A stretch of DNA of 18,248 nt from Bacteroidetes bacterium UBA7368 (GCA_002469915.1 DKOG01000043.1:1-18248); one strand, 5' to 3'. Shown: positions 7,748 to 15,972, numbered from the stretch's first letter. Notes: generated by a model from the sequence alone, not told the origin. Made by a program: numbers and translations.

Positions 7748-7812
7748 ACGTCTTCAACATTATTCCTTTGATTAGTCAGCCATTTTCTCGCTTAATCACT
7801 TCATAAATAACG

Positions 7813-10068
7813 ATGCGGCATTTCTTTCTGGCCCTCTGTCTGTTCCTCTTTATTTTTACCATCGATGCCCAGGCTCAGGGGCAACAGCGCAGGTTTCGTG
7901 GTGGACCCGGTGAGGCTCCGATCATGATGGCGTTGCCTATGGAGTCAGCTCCTACTTTGGACGGTCGAGTTACGTCAGATCCAGCTTGGGATTTTGTCCC
8001 TGTAGCAACCGGTTTTACGCAAACGGCACCAGAAGATGGAGAACCCGCAACAGAACGAACGGAAGTTCGGATCGGGTTTACGAACGAGATGCTTTACGTG
8101 GGCGTTGTTCTTTTTGACTCAGATCCTTCAGGTCTGATCACGGCAGATACCCGAAGGGATGCTGATATGGGGAATTCCGATAGTTTCCGGTTCATTCTGG
8201 ATACCTTTTCGGACGGACAGAATGGATTTGTATTTGGTACGAACGCAGCCGGTGCTGAGTATGATGCCCAATTAGCTGGTTCATCGGGAGGCGGCGGATT
8301 CGGCGGTCGTATGCGAGGTGGGTCAGGTGGAGGATTGAACGTGAACTGGGACTCTTCTTGGGAAGTCGTCGCATCGGTCTCGGACTACGGGTGGAGTGCT
8401 GAGTTTGCCATTCCCTTTACGACCATTCGGTATCCAAAGGGCGAGAACCAGACATGGGGCGTAAATTTCGAAAGGACTATCCGCCGGAATAATGAGACGG
8501 CATTTTGGGCACCTCTTGAACGCCAGTTCAACCTGACCCGGCTCACTCATGCCGGCCAGCTTCAGGGAATGAACGTGCCTGACTCTCGAAATCTGAAGAT
8601 TCTTCCATATGCGTTGGCAAGCGCAAATCATGATTACACGGCGGCCCAAGCGGAGACTGAGTATGACGGAGACCTCGGGGTAGACGTTAAATACAGCATC
8701 ACCCCAAGTTTGACATTGGACGCCACCTACAACACGGATTTTGCGCAGGTCGAAGTGGACGAGCAGCAGATCAATTTGGATCGTTTCTCCCTCTTTTTCC
8801 CCGAAAAAAGACCTTTTTTCCTTGAAAATGCGGGCTTGTTCTCTGTCGGTGAAACCGGAGAGGCAGAGGTGTTCTTTAGTCGCAGAATCGGAATTGACGA
8901 GGGAGGAGGCACGGTACCTATTTTGGGCGGAGCTCGCATAACCGGAAGTGTGGGAGCTTATAAAGTGGGTCTTCTAGAAATGCAGACCGAGGAAGTAGGG
9001 GGCGTCATCCAAGCCAACAACTTTGGCGTGGCACGCGTAATGCGGGAATTTCCAAACAGAACGTCCGTCGGGGTTCTATTTACCAACCGACTTGGCACCG
9101 GCGATTTGGCGCCAGAAGATGATTACAACCGGGTTGGAGCGTTCGATGCGAAAGTAGGCATCGGCGACTATGGATCCGTTTCTGGATTTATTGCGGCTTC
9201 TGACACACCGGGACGTGAGGGGAATGCCACGGCTGGCCAGCTAAGTGGTACCTATTCTAATGAGCGGGTTACACTTTCGGCGGGGTACACGGAAGTGGCG
9301 GAAGCATTTAATCCTGAAGTCGGATTCCTTCGGCGATCAGATTATCGCAAGCTGTCGGGATCTGTATTTACTCGATTCCGTCCTGAGGACTTTATTGGTA
9401 TTCAAGAATTACGCCCGCACGTTAACTACCGTGGATACTGGCAACGAGATGGTTTTCAGCAGACCGGCTACCTGCACGTAGACAATCACTGGGAATTCAG
9501 ATCGGGTTATGAGATCCACACGGGGCGGAACTGGACATACGAAGGCGTGGATGAGGCTTTTGATATCTCAGAAGGCGTGAGGGTTCCAGTTGGTGATTAC
9601 TCCCATGCGGAATGGGCTTTCCGCTTCATGACACCCGAGAAGGATGCCGTGCGCTTTGAGTTGGCCATTAACCGAGGTGGTTTTTTCGGAGGAGACCGAA
9701 CGGCTATCGTTCCGACGTTGTCTGCTCGAAAGGGCGACAAGTTGACGACCGAGATCGCCCTCGGCCATAATCGAGTGGAATTACCTGGGGGTGAGTTCAG
9801 GACCAACTTATTTAGGGCTCGCGCTTCCTATTCCTTTACGCCACGCATCTATTTGCAGGCTCTTGGACAGTACAATGATCAGACCGAGGAATGGTCTATG
9901 AACGTTCGTTTTGGTTGGCTTCAGGAGGCCAATACAGGATTATTCATCGTGTACAATTCTATTAACCGTCTTGAGAGTATGGACCCGAACGGTCAGGACT
10001 TCCCGGGAGAAGCCCTTCACAAAGGACTGATTGTCAAATATGCTTATCTATTCGACGTATTCAAGTAA
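7813..10068 (+). CDS. DUF5916 outer-membrane protein with N-terminal CBM9-like domain
   Basis: This is a 751-residue protein with a signal peptide (MRHFFLALCLFLFIFTIDAQA, residues 1-21). Residues ~38-215 resemble the carbohydrate-binding CBM9 fold found at the start of DUF5916 proteins: 'APTLDGRVTSDPAWD', 'TEVRIGFTNEMLYVGV', 'DSFRFILDTF'. The rest carries the DUF5916 signature 'LFFPEKRPFFLENAGLF' (near 329-345), 'VFFSRRIG', and then long runs of alternating polar and hydrophobic residues consistent with a C-terminal outer-membrane beta-barrel ending in 'KYAYLFDVFK'. A glycine-rich stretch at residues 157-176 interrupts the N-terminal domain. The family occurs widely in Bacteroidota and Rhodothermota; the ligand and transport function are not known. 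It starts 65 bases after the AhpD-like gene. Confidence 0.93.
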   Translation: MRHFFLALCLFLFIFTIDAQAQGQQRRFRGGPGEAPIMMALPMESAPTLDGRVTSDPAWDFVPVATGFTQTAPEDGEPATERTEVRIGFTNEMLYVGVVLFDSDPSGLITADTRRDADMGNSDSFRFILDTFSDGQNGFVFGTNAAGAEYDAQLAGSSGGGGFGGRMRGGSGGGLNVNWDSSWEVVASVSDYGWSAEFAIPFTTIRYPKGENQTWGVNFERTIRRNNETAFWAPLERQFNLTRLTHAGQLQGMNVPDSRNLKILPYALASANHDYTAAQAETEYDGDLGVDVKYSITPSLTLDATYNTDFAQVEVDEQQINLDRFSLFFPEKRPFFLENAGLFSVGETGEAEVFFSRRIGIDEGGGTVPILGGARITGSVGAYKVGLLEMQTEEVGGVIQANNFGVARVMREFPNRTSVGVLFTNRLGTGDLAPEDDYNRVGAFDAKVGIGDYGSVSGFIAASDTPGREGNATAGQLSGTYSNERVTLSAGYTEVAEAFNPEVGFLRRSDYRKLSGSVFTRFRPEDFIGIQELRPHVNYRGYWQRDGFQQTGYLHVDNHWEFRSGYEIHTGRNWTYEGVDEAFDISEGVRVPVGDYSHAEWAFRFMTPEKDAVRFELAINRGGFFGGDRTAIVPTLSARKGDKLTTEIALGHNRVELPGGEFRTNLFRARASYSFTPRIYLQALGQYNDQTEEWSMNVRFGWLQEANTGLFIVYNSINRLESMDPNGQDFPGEALHKGLIVKYAYLFDVFK

Positions 10069-10228
10069 GGAGTTCGATAACTCCACATCTACTCGGCCGA
10101 CGTAGCTTTAGGTCGCGCCTCCGTCCACTGATTTGATGATACCAATTCTTAGGGCGAAAGCCGGATATTCGACTTGCAATAGTGCTATTCTGTGACGGAT
10201 GCTCACCCAAATCACAACGGAATTACCT

Positions 10229-10660
10229 ATGTCTACCCAGAATTACGATAATCACGCGAAAATGGTACCCATGTACCACTACGTAACCTTTGGAATTGTC
10301 GTGCTGACGTTTATCGGTTCTTTGGTATATCTATGGGTTTCTTGGGGTACCGATCATCAGCACGGAGCATCGCTTCAGTCAGCAACGCTCCTTGGCTTAT
10401 TTTTTGTCATGTTCTGGGCAAGGATATTTGCCCTGCGAGCTCAGGATCGTGCTATTCGCGCCGAAGAAAACTTACGCCATTTCGTTCGTCATGGATCACT
10501 TATAGATCCAGCATTGACCATGCGTCAGATTATCGGTTTGAGATTTGCTCCGGATGAGGAATGGGATGCTCTCGCTTCAAACGCAGCCTCGAATGGTACC
10601 AGTGAGAAAGAGATTAAGCAGTCTATTGCCAATTGGAAAGCAGATGAGGACCGGGTATAG
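10229..10660 (+). CDS. DUF6526 family inner-membrane protein
   Basis: From ATG 10229 (MSTQNYDNHAKMVPMYHYV) the product is 143 residues; an upstream in-frame ATG at 10199 would add ten residues that do not resemble the family. Two transmembrane helices are evident, ~19-39 and ~51-68, followed by a cytoplasmic tail with 'RAQDRAIRAEENLRHF', 'LTMRQIIGLRFAPDEEW' and 'SEKEIKQSIANWKADEDRV'. This QNYxNH start, ALRxQDRxIRxEENLR segment and KEIKxxIxNWxxDxxRV end is the DUF6526 pattern common in Bacteroidota. The function is unknown. It is separated from the DUF5916 gene by 160 bases that contain only a short hairpin and from the next gene by 86 bases, so it may be transcribed alone. Confidence 0.88.
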   Translation: MSTQNYDNHAKMVPMYHYVTFGIVVLTFIGSLVYLWVSWGTDHQHGASLQSATLLGLFFVMFWARIFALRAQDRAIRAEENLRHFVRHGSLIDPALTMRQIIGLRFAPDEEWDALASNAASNGTSEKEIKQSIANWKADEDRV

Positions 10661-10746
10661 TTCGGTTGTCACTCGTTGCTTTCTGTGTAAATGAATAGGC
10701 TTGCACTAAACCGGTTTGAGCAGTAGTCTGTTCGGTCCCGCCGTAC

Positions 10747-11343
10747 ATGGATATTACTATGTTTGCCAGACTTACCATTTTGGTTTGCATCCTTTTTGTA
10801 GGATGCGATCCGCTCGAACCGCTTGGAGAGGAATCAAGACTCCAAGATGACACATTTGGCACTCCACCTTCGCGCATTTTGAAGGATACGTGGCATTTGA
10901 AATATGTATCTAGGCAGCAGATTGCCTACGCTGATATTGATACCAAGTTTTTGGACGGACGACTGCCGGAAAGCGTCAATTTTGAAAAAGAAGGAGACGT
11001 CGTTACCCGGCATCGCGTTCTCGAGTGGGGTCAATTACAATTGAGGGATAACGGGTATTACCGGATGATTCTTCAATACAACCGGTATGCGGTAAAATCG
11101 GGGCAAGATATTGGTCCTACAGCTCCTTGCAGATCGGATATTAGGGGACTTTACGGTGTTCGTGATGGAACGCTCATTCTCTATCCCGATCGTCTTCCTC
11201 AAGATCACGTCATTTTACAGATGGATGCCTTGGGTGGTCTTAGAAGTATGCAGGTCCCCAACACGTGCAACGGACTCGATTCTGGCGTTGAGTTTGAATC
11301 TGATATTCTATTGCAAAATGTGGTCTTTGAGGCCGTGGACTAG
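10747..11343 (+). CDS. Hypothetical lipoprotein
   Basis: I do not recognise the family. The 198-residue product has a lipoprotein signal: a hydrophobic core (residues 9-19) ending in the lipobox LFVGC with Cys20, followed by Asp21, which in other bacteria can favour inner-membrane retention. An alternative start at ATG 10759 would shorten the n-region by four residues. After an acidic, Pro-containing linker (~21-42) the protein alternates short beta-like stretches with turns (TWHLKYV; QLQLRDNGYYRMILQYN; GTLILYPDRL; VEFESDILLQNVVFEAV), reminiscent of small lipocalin-like lipoproteins, but this is only a resemblance. Two cysteines in the mature part (C128 and C174) could form a disulfide. It is followed after 7 bases by the DinB-family gene. 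Confidence 0.75.
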   Translation: MDITMFARLTILVCILFVGCDPLEPLGEESRLQDDTFGTPPSRILKDTWHLKYVSRQQIAYADIDTKFLDGRLPESVNFEKEGDVVTRHRVLEWGQLQLRDNGYYRMILQYNRYAVKSGQDIGPTAPCRSDIRGLYGVRDGTLILYPDRLPQDHVILQMDALGGLRSMQVPNTCNGLDSGVEFESDILLQNVVFEAVD

Positions 11344-11350
11344 ATAAGTG

Positions 11351-11875
11351 ATGACGACATTTCGTTCCGTTCGCCCAGAACCTGAAGAGTTTAATCCCTT
11401 TTATTCTGGCTACGTGAGTTCAGTCCCAGACGGAGACATTGTCGACTTCTTGTCAGATCAGCAATCTCGAATGACTCAATTGCTGAAAGGCCACTCAGAT
11501 GAGCGGGCCGATTTCAGATATGCAGAAGGGAAGTGGAGCTTGAAGGAAGTAGTGGGGCATATGATGGACACCGAATGGGTGTTTTCATATCGACTGCTTC
11601 GATTTGTAAGAGGAGACGAAACGGCTCTACCCGGCATGGACCAAGATGTGTTCATGGACGAGAAGCCGTTTGTAAACCGGTCTCTTTCGGATCTTTCCCT
11701 AGACTTTGAGACCGTTCGATCAGCTTCTTTGCGCTTGATTGGGAGCTTAGACCAAGCTGGTTTTGGGAAGGCCGGCATAGCCTCTGACGTGCGATTCTCG
11801 GTCCGCTCGCTTGTCTGGATTATCGCGGGTCACTGCGAGCACCACATGAATGTCATCAACGAAAGATATCTCTGA
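11351..11875 (+). CDS. DinB-family putative metal-dependent protein
   Basis: The product is a 174-residue, mostly helical cytoplasmic protein of the DinB/YfiT-like four-helix-bundle superfamily. The three histidines expected to bind a divalent metal are present: H70 in 'WSLKEVVGHMMDTEW' and H161 and H165 in 'AGHCEHHMNVI'. The 'YAEGKWSLKEVVGH' segment is highly typical. Known relatives include bacillithiol or mycothiol S-transferases and damage-inducible proteins, but most members are uncharacterised, so a thiol S-transferase role is only possible. A GTG at 11348 directly precedes the ATG and could serve as start, adding one residue. The gene sits 7 bases after the lipoprotein gene and 2 bases before the DUF1080 gene, so the three probably form one transcript. 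Confidence 0.9.
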   Translation: MTTFRSVRPEPEEFNPFYSGYVSSVPDGDIVDFLSDQQSRMTQLLKGHSDERADFRYAEGKWSLKEVVGHMMDTEWVFSYRLLRFVRGDETALPGMDQDVFMDEKPFVNRSLSDLSLDFETVRSASLRLIGSLDQAGFGKAGIASDVRFSVRSLVWIIAGHCEHHMNVINERYL

Positions 11876-11877
11876 TT

Positions 11878-12738
11878 ATGTATCGCCCATTTGTCCTTCT
11901 GTTCGTGTTTTTCATGGTCGGTTGTGGTTCGGAGGCTGATACGAGTATCGATCCGGCTGCCGAAGAATGGATTCAGCTCTTTGATGGCGAAAGCCTGAAC
12001 GGATGGACCCCCAAAATTACAGGCTATCCATATGGTGAGAATTATGCGGAGACATTTAAGGTGGTTGATGGCGCAATAACCGTAGCATACGACGGCTATG
12101 AAGAATTTGACGGTCGATTTGGTCATCTGTTTTATGAGACCCCCTTCTCGCATTATCTAATTTCGGTTGAGTATCGTTTTACGGGAGAACAAGCACCCGG
12201 AGGCCCAGGCTGGGCGTTCCGAAATTCCGGAATTATGGTTCATTCTCCTCCAGGGGCGTCCATGTTGGATGGGCAGGATTTTCCGATCTCCATTGAAGTC
12301 CAGTTGCTGGGAGGAAACGGGACAGATGATCGAACAACTTCCAATTTGTGTACTCCAGGTACGCACGTTGAAATAGAGGGTAATCTGGTTACGAGGCACT
12401 GCGTAAACTCAACATCCAAGACCTATCATGGAGATGACTGGGTAACGGCAGAAGTGCTCGTATTGGGTGACTCTCTCATTTCTCATCGGCTTGAGGGCGA
12501 TGTGGTGCTAGAATACCAGCATCCGCAGATTGGCGGTGGGAGTGTGGATTCCTTCGATGCAGCCTTCAAGATGGACGGACAGCTATTATCCAGCGGCTAT
12601 ATTTCCTTACAAAGTGAAAGTCATCCCGTTGAGTTTCGAACGGTCGAATTACTCAATCTCAGAGGCTGTACTAATTCAGGCGCCCTGAATTATAAATCCT
12701 ATTTCGTTAGTTCAGATGACTCGGCCTGTACTTTTTAG
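11878..12738 (+). CDS. DUF1080 (3-keto-disaccharide hydrolase-type) lipoprotein
   Basis: This is a 286-residue lipoprotein: MYRPFVLLFVFFMVGC gives a lipobox (MVGC, Cys16). The DUF1080 LamG-like beta-sandwich follows from ~35: 'WIQLFDGESLNGW', then 'FSHYLISVEYRF', 'WAFRNSGIMVHS', 'PISIEVQLLGG', 'GDDWVTAEVLVLG', 'GYISLQSESHPVEFRTVELLNL'. The family includes 3-keto-glycoside hydrolases and many uncharacterised periplasmic sugar-binding proteins; exact substrate is not evident. The C-terminus has a short Cys-containing tail, 'GCTNSGALNYKSYFVSSDD' then SACTF, like the GCxxxxAxNYxxxxxxxDxSxC tails of relatives, which may form a disulfide. It starts 2 bases after the DinB stop, implying translational coupling. 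Confidence 0.92.
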   Translation: MYRPFVLLFVFFMVGCGSEADTSIDPAAEEWIQLFDGESLNGWTPKITGYPYGENYAETFKVVDGAITVAYDGYEEFDGRFGHLFYETPFSHYLISVEYRFTGEQAPGGPGWAFRNSGIMVHSPPGASMLDGQDFPISIEVQLLGGNGTDDRTTSNLCTPGTHVEIEGNLVTRHCVNSTSKTYHGDDWVTAEVLVLGDSLISHRLEGDVVLEYQHPQIGGGSVDSFDAAFKMDGQLLSSGYISLQSESHPVEFRTVELLNLRGCTNSGALNYKSYFVSSDDSACTF

Positions 12739-12976
12739 ATAGAGCACGTTCAGAGCAATAATTCGTTTTGTACTTCGATAGGGAACATGCTACCCCGTTT
12801 TCCATAGGCGAATGCTGCGGATTAAGTTAAGGGAGTGTAACCTTTTGTATGCCTATCCGTGTGACTCATCGAGTCAAATCCTGAGTTTCCGCCTCGGTCC
12901 GGGATTTGCCGACTTTTGAAAGATTCGATCGTTAATTGGTCGGAAGATGTTTGTTTGCTTCACCTCAACTCAAGCT
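12739..12976. other. Intergenic region upstream of the choice-of-anchor B gene
   Basis: These 238 bases contain no credible coding frame. A perfect 6-bp inverted repeat with a 3-base loop (TGACTC-ATC-GAGTCA, 12862-12876) is not followed by a T run, so it is not an intrinsic terminator; it could be an operator, but nothing else supports that. The promoter for the following gene probably lies here, yet I cannot place it. Confidence 0.4.
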
Positions 12977-15319
12977 ATGAAGAACTATTTCTGGACTTTA
13001 TTTGCTGCCATTCTGTTTTTTGCGATCGGGACACCCGTTGCAGCGCAGAACTTTGGCGGCGCTGTAGCACTGGCCGGATCCGACGTTATTGTCGGGCAGT
13101 CAGGGGCTAATTCAACAAATTCATCTGTTTACGTTTATCGTAATATGGATGGCGAATGGGCCGAAGCCGGTCAGCTTGTACGCTCTGACAATGACGGTCA
13201 GGATGATCGTTTTGGTCGTTCCATTTCCTCAGACGGCAATGTACTCTTGATTGGTGCAACCCTTGTCGACAATTCAACTGGAGCCGTTTATGTATTTGAA
13301 AAAGATGCTGACGGAAACTGGCAGGAAACGGGTAAATTAGATCCGGGAATGCTTGCAGAAGGGGACTCCTTCGGTCGCTCACTAGCTTTAGCTGGCGATT
13401 TTGCATTTGTTGGGTCTGCAGGGCACAACAATGGTCAAGGAGCCGTGTTTGCGTTCATGAAAGGAGCCGACGGTTATGCTTTTCATAGCAAACTGAGCAA
13501 CGACACTGTTGAAGAAGGTGGTTTCTTCGGACTCAATATCGCAGCAGAAGGATCTACGCTTCTAGTCGCAGCCCCTATGAACGGGCAGTCTGAAGACGGC
13601 GCACCGAATGGTGATGTGTTCTCATACACCTACGACTCAGCATCGGATGCTTGGATGGACGCAGGAGCCCTGCAGAAATTCCCAGGCGTTTTTGATAACT
13701 CCCAGTTTGGAATGGGCCTCGCAATGGAAGGCTCACGTGCCGTAGTAGGTATGCCACAGTTGGGTGGTGGAATTGGTGGTGCCGTTGTGTACTCAAATAA
13801 TGGGGGCGGTTGGGGCTTCTCCGGCGTGCTCCTGCCATTTGTTGTCTCCAATGGCGGATCAGGATCTTTCACGGCGATTGCCGGGGATGATGTCTGGCTG
13901 GCTGGAGCAGGTACGTTATTCTCCTACGAGGGCGGTGCTACTGGATTTACCAGCGCGAGCGTTCTTTTAGGTGGGCAGACGGGAGGCGCGACCTCCGCTG
14001 CTGTCGATGGTAATTTGGCCGTTGTAGGCTCAGGAAACGCAGATAGCGGCGCCGGTAGAGTATTCGTTCTTGAAATGGGTGATGAAGGCTGGGACGTTGC
14101 TGCTGAATTTGAAACCGCTTTTGTAGACCTCTATCCATCCGTCACTGGCGGTCAGGTTGAGTGTGCTGAGGGCGTTGCAGAAGGATTTGATTGCTCTGAA
14201 ATTGACATGTTGTCCTTTGTATCACTTGGAGATCTGGGTGGTGGAAAAGGAATTCGCATGAACGATGTTTGGGGATGGACCGATCCTGAGACTGGTCGCG
14301 AGTACGCACTTGCCGGCCGTACAGACGGTACTTCTTTTGTTGACGTGACGGATGCTGAAAACCCAATGTACTTGGGTAACCTGCAGATGACGGAAGGCGC
14401 CAACGCAGCATCATGGCGTGATGTCAAAGTATTTGACAACCACGCGTATATCGTAGCTGATGGTTCCGGACAGCACGGAATGCAGGTCTTTGATCTAACA
14501 CGTCTTCGTGATGTGACAGAGCCACAGGAGTTCGATACTGATGCGTTCTACGGAGAAATCGGTTCTGCCCACAATATCGTTATCAACGAAAGCACTGGTT
14601 TTGCCTACGCTGTTGGTGTTAATAGCGGTGGCGAAACGTGTGGTGGCGGTCTTCATATGATCGATATCAACAGCCCGAAAGAGCCTACTTTTGTCGGTTG
14701 CTTCGGACATGAAGGAACGGGGCGCAGTGGCACTGGCTATTCTCATGATGCTCAGTGCATCATCTATGCCGGTCCTGACACAGAGCATGGTGGCCAAGAA
14801 ATTTGCTTCGGTGGAAACGAGACAGCAGTATCCATCTCTGATGTTACCGACAAAGAAAACCCTATTGCCCTGTCATCAGCAGAGTATCCTAATGCAGGTT
14901 ACACGCATCAGGGTTGGATCACGGATGACCATGAGTACTTTTATGTCAACGATGAGTTGGATGAAGTGAGTGGTGGTCAGAGTCTTACACGAACGATGAT
15001 TTTTGACGTGCGTGACTTAGACGATCCAGTTTTGGTTCGCGAATTCCTAGGCGAAACAGCTGCCTCTGATCATAATCTATACATTCAGGGTAATTACATG
15101 TACCAGTCGAATTATAGTGCTGGTCTTCGCATCCTAGATATCTCAGATCCGGGTAATCCGGTTGAAGTCGGTTATTTCGATGTCAATCCAAGTGGAGACA
15201 ACGAAGCCGGATTTAACGGTACTTGGAGTAACTATCCATACTTCGAAAGCGGAACGATCATCGTTACCGGTATCGAGTCAGGGTTGTTCATGCTGAAAAA
15301 GCGTCAGATTGACCTCTAG
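12977..15319 (+). CDS. Choice-of-anchor B family protein with N-terminal FG-GAP-like propeller
   Basis: From ATG 12977 (MKNYFWTLFAAILFFAIGTPVAAQ, a clear signal peptide) the protein is 780 residues; the ATG at 12947 would add ten residues that spoil it. Residues ~25-390 contain about six to seven FG-GAP-type blades, each with an 'FG..hAl.G...hVG' strand and a 'GAVYVFxxxxxGxW' strand, as in integrin-alpha-like propellers. A short Cys-containing linker (ECAEGVAEGFDCSE, ~394-407) leads to the choice-of-anchor B domain (~410-780): 'NDVWGWTDPETGREYAL', 'TSFVDVTDAENPMYLG', 'SAHNIVINESTGFAYAVG', 'YSHDAQCIIYAGPD', 'YTHQGWITDDHEYFYVNDE', 'LRILDISDPGNPVEVGYFD', ending 'TGIESGLFMLK'. The LVIVD-type repeats suggest a second propeller. 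These proteins are secreted or surface-bound and of unknown function; despite the family name no C-terminal sorting signal is visible here. A strong terminator follows. Confidence 0.92.
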   Translation: MKNYFWTLFAAILFFAIGTPVAAQNFGGAVALAGSDVIVGQSGANSTNSSVYVYRNMDGEWAEAGQLVRSDNDGQDDRFGRSISSDGNVLLIGATLVDNSTGAVYVFEKDADGNWQETGKLDPGMLAEGDSFGRSLALAGDFAFVGSAGHNNGQGAVFAFMKGADGYAFHSKLSNDTVEEGGFFGLNIAAEGSTLLVAAPMNGQSEDGAPNGDVFSYTYDSASDAWMDAGALQKFPGVFDNSQFGMGLAMEGSRAVVGMPQLGGGIGGAVVYSNNGGGWGFSGVLLPFVVSNGGSGSFTAIAGDDVWLAGAGTLFSYEGGATGFTSASVLLGGQTGGATSAAVDGNLAVVGSGNADSGAGRVFVLEMGDEGWDVAAEFETAFVDLYPSVTGGQVECAEGVAEGFDCSEIDMLSFVSLGDLGGGKGIRMNDVWGWTDPETGREYALAGRTDGTSFVDVTDAENPMYLGNLQMTEGANAASWRDVKVFDNHAYIVADGSGQHGMQVFDLTRLRDVTEPQEFDTDAFYGEIGSAHNIVINESTGFAYAVGVNSGGETCGGGLHMIDINSPKEPTFVGCFGHEGTGRSGTGYSHDAQCIIYAGPDTEHGGQEICFGGNETAVSISDVTDKENPIALSSAEYPNAGYTHQGWITDDHEYFYVNDELDEVSGGQSLTRTMIFDVRDLDDPVLVREFLGETAASDHNLYIQGNYMYQSNYSAGLRILDISDPGNPVEVGYFDVNPSGDNEAGFNGTWSNYPYFESGTIIVTGIESGLFMLKKRQIDL

Positions 15320-15420
15320 TCTAAACATGTCGATCAGCATGTTGGATGGAAAGTCGTTCAGTTGATCGTCAAAGAGGGTTAAATTCAAGCCGTAACGTTC
15401 GGCACATGAATTACGTCTTA

Positions 15421-15461
15421 TCAGGGCGGGGTCACTTCAGTGATCCCGCCCTGACTTTTTT
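15421..15461 (+). terminator. Strong Rho-independent terminator after the choice-of-anchor B gene
   Basis: A GC-rich 15-bp stem (TCAGGGCGGGGTCAC pairing with GTGATCCCGCCCTGA, one G-U pair) closes on a TTCA tetraloop and is followed by six T at 15456-15461. The orientation fits termination of plus-strand transcription about 100 bases after the stop at 15319. The reverse strand has no T run, so it is one-directional. It separates the choice-of-anchor B unit from the small gene at 15492. Confidence 0.92.
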
Positions 15462-15491
15462 CTGCCTTTATTATCAGATACTAGACCCTTA

Positions 15492-15860
15492 ATGTGCAGT
15501 ATGCATTCTGGAGCACATAACCTCGAGCACCTCACTAAGCACGCCTCCCTTGCGGTCGGCGTGCGCCGTAGTGAACTTCGTGAGGGTGATGTACTCATGT
15601 TATACACACGTAACTCAGTCTATACCGCTCGATTCTTAGGCAAAGGCCGATTTGCTGTTACAGGGGGGGGTCGGTCTGAACACCGGTTCTCCCGACGAAA
15701 TTGCGATTACGGGCAGTACCTGGGGCGGCAATTGTATTCATCGCGAGTTGGTGGCGAGTCCAGGCATGCGAGTAGAGTTTGGAAATCGCGTGGTCACATC
15801 CGTTCTCCAGCGTGTGGTGCGCATTCCAGCCACTTTATTAAACTGAAAGTCCCAGTCTAA
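15492..15860 (+). pseudogene. Small conserved-looking protein split by a frameshift at a G8 run
   Basis: The frame from ATG 15492 (or ATG 15501) reads sensibly through 'LREGDVLMLYTRNSVYTARFLGKGRFAVTGG', then after the G8 run at 15663-15670 turns into Arg/Ser/His-rich sequence to 15860. The frame one base over reads 'GLNTGSPDEIAITGSTWGG' followed by 'MRVEFGNRVVTSVLQRV' to a TGA at 15844-15846. Joined, the halves give ~117 residues with the look of one small beta-rich domain (GD-LxLxTRNS.Y ... I.GSTWGG ... LRVEF.NRVVTS.VQ), a pattern I associate with small uncharacterised bacterial proteins, without a named family. Removing one G (or adding two) restores the frame. Either the base is a sequencing error and the gene is intact, or the gene is broken or slips. 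No signal peptide or ribosome binding site is evident; it follows a terminator, so it needs its own promoter. Confidence 0.6.
15663..15670 (+). repeat. G8 homopolymer inside a coding frame
   Basis: Eight consecutive G sit exactly where the coding-like sequence moves from one frame to another. I noticed no longer G run in the window. Seven G would give one continuous frame. Such tracts are both common sites of indel error and known sites of slipped-strand phase variation. Confidence 0.85.
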
Positions 15861-15881
15861 GGTCGATTCGTCCGAATTCTC

Positions 15882-15910
15882 TTGACTCGACGGCGCTCAC
15901 CAAATACTTT
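15882..15910 (+). promoter_or_regulatory. Candidate promoter for the LamG/T9SS gene
   Basis: TTGACT at 15882 and TACTTT at 15905 are 17 bases apart, a fair sigma-70-like pair. The same bases also approximate the Bacteroidota pattern (TTG, then TAnnTTTG about 20 bases later; here TACTTTTTG, one T too long). The position is 63 bases before the ATG at 15973. Support is sequence resemblance only. Confidence 0.3.
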
Positions 15911-15972
15911 TTGGCTATACAGAGAGACTTCTCCCCCCCACCCGTGTGTCTCTTTGTGTTATACAACCCGTT

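Noticed and set aside
10069..10084. Perfect 6-bp hairpin GGAGTT-CGAT-AACTCC right after the DUF5916 gene
   Set aside because: No T run follows, so it does not meet the criteria for an intrinsic terminator.
10701..10729. TTGCAC-17-TAGTCT as a promoter for the hypothetical lipoprotein gene
   Set aside because: Only about three of six matches in each box; no better than chance.
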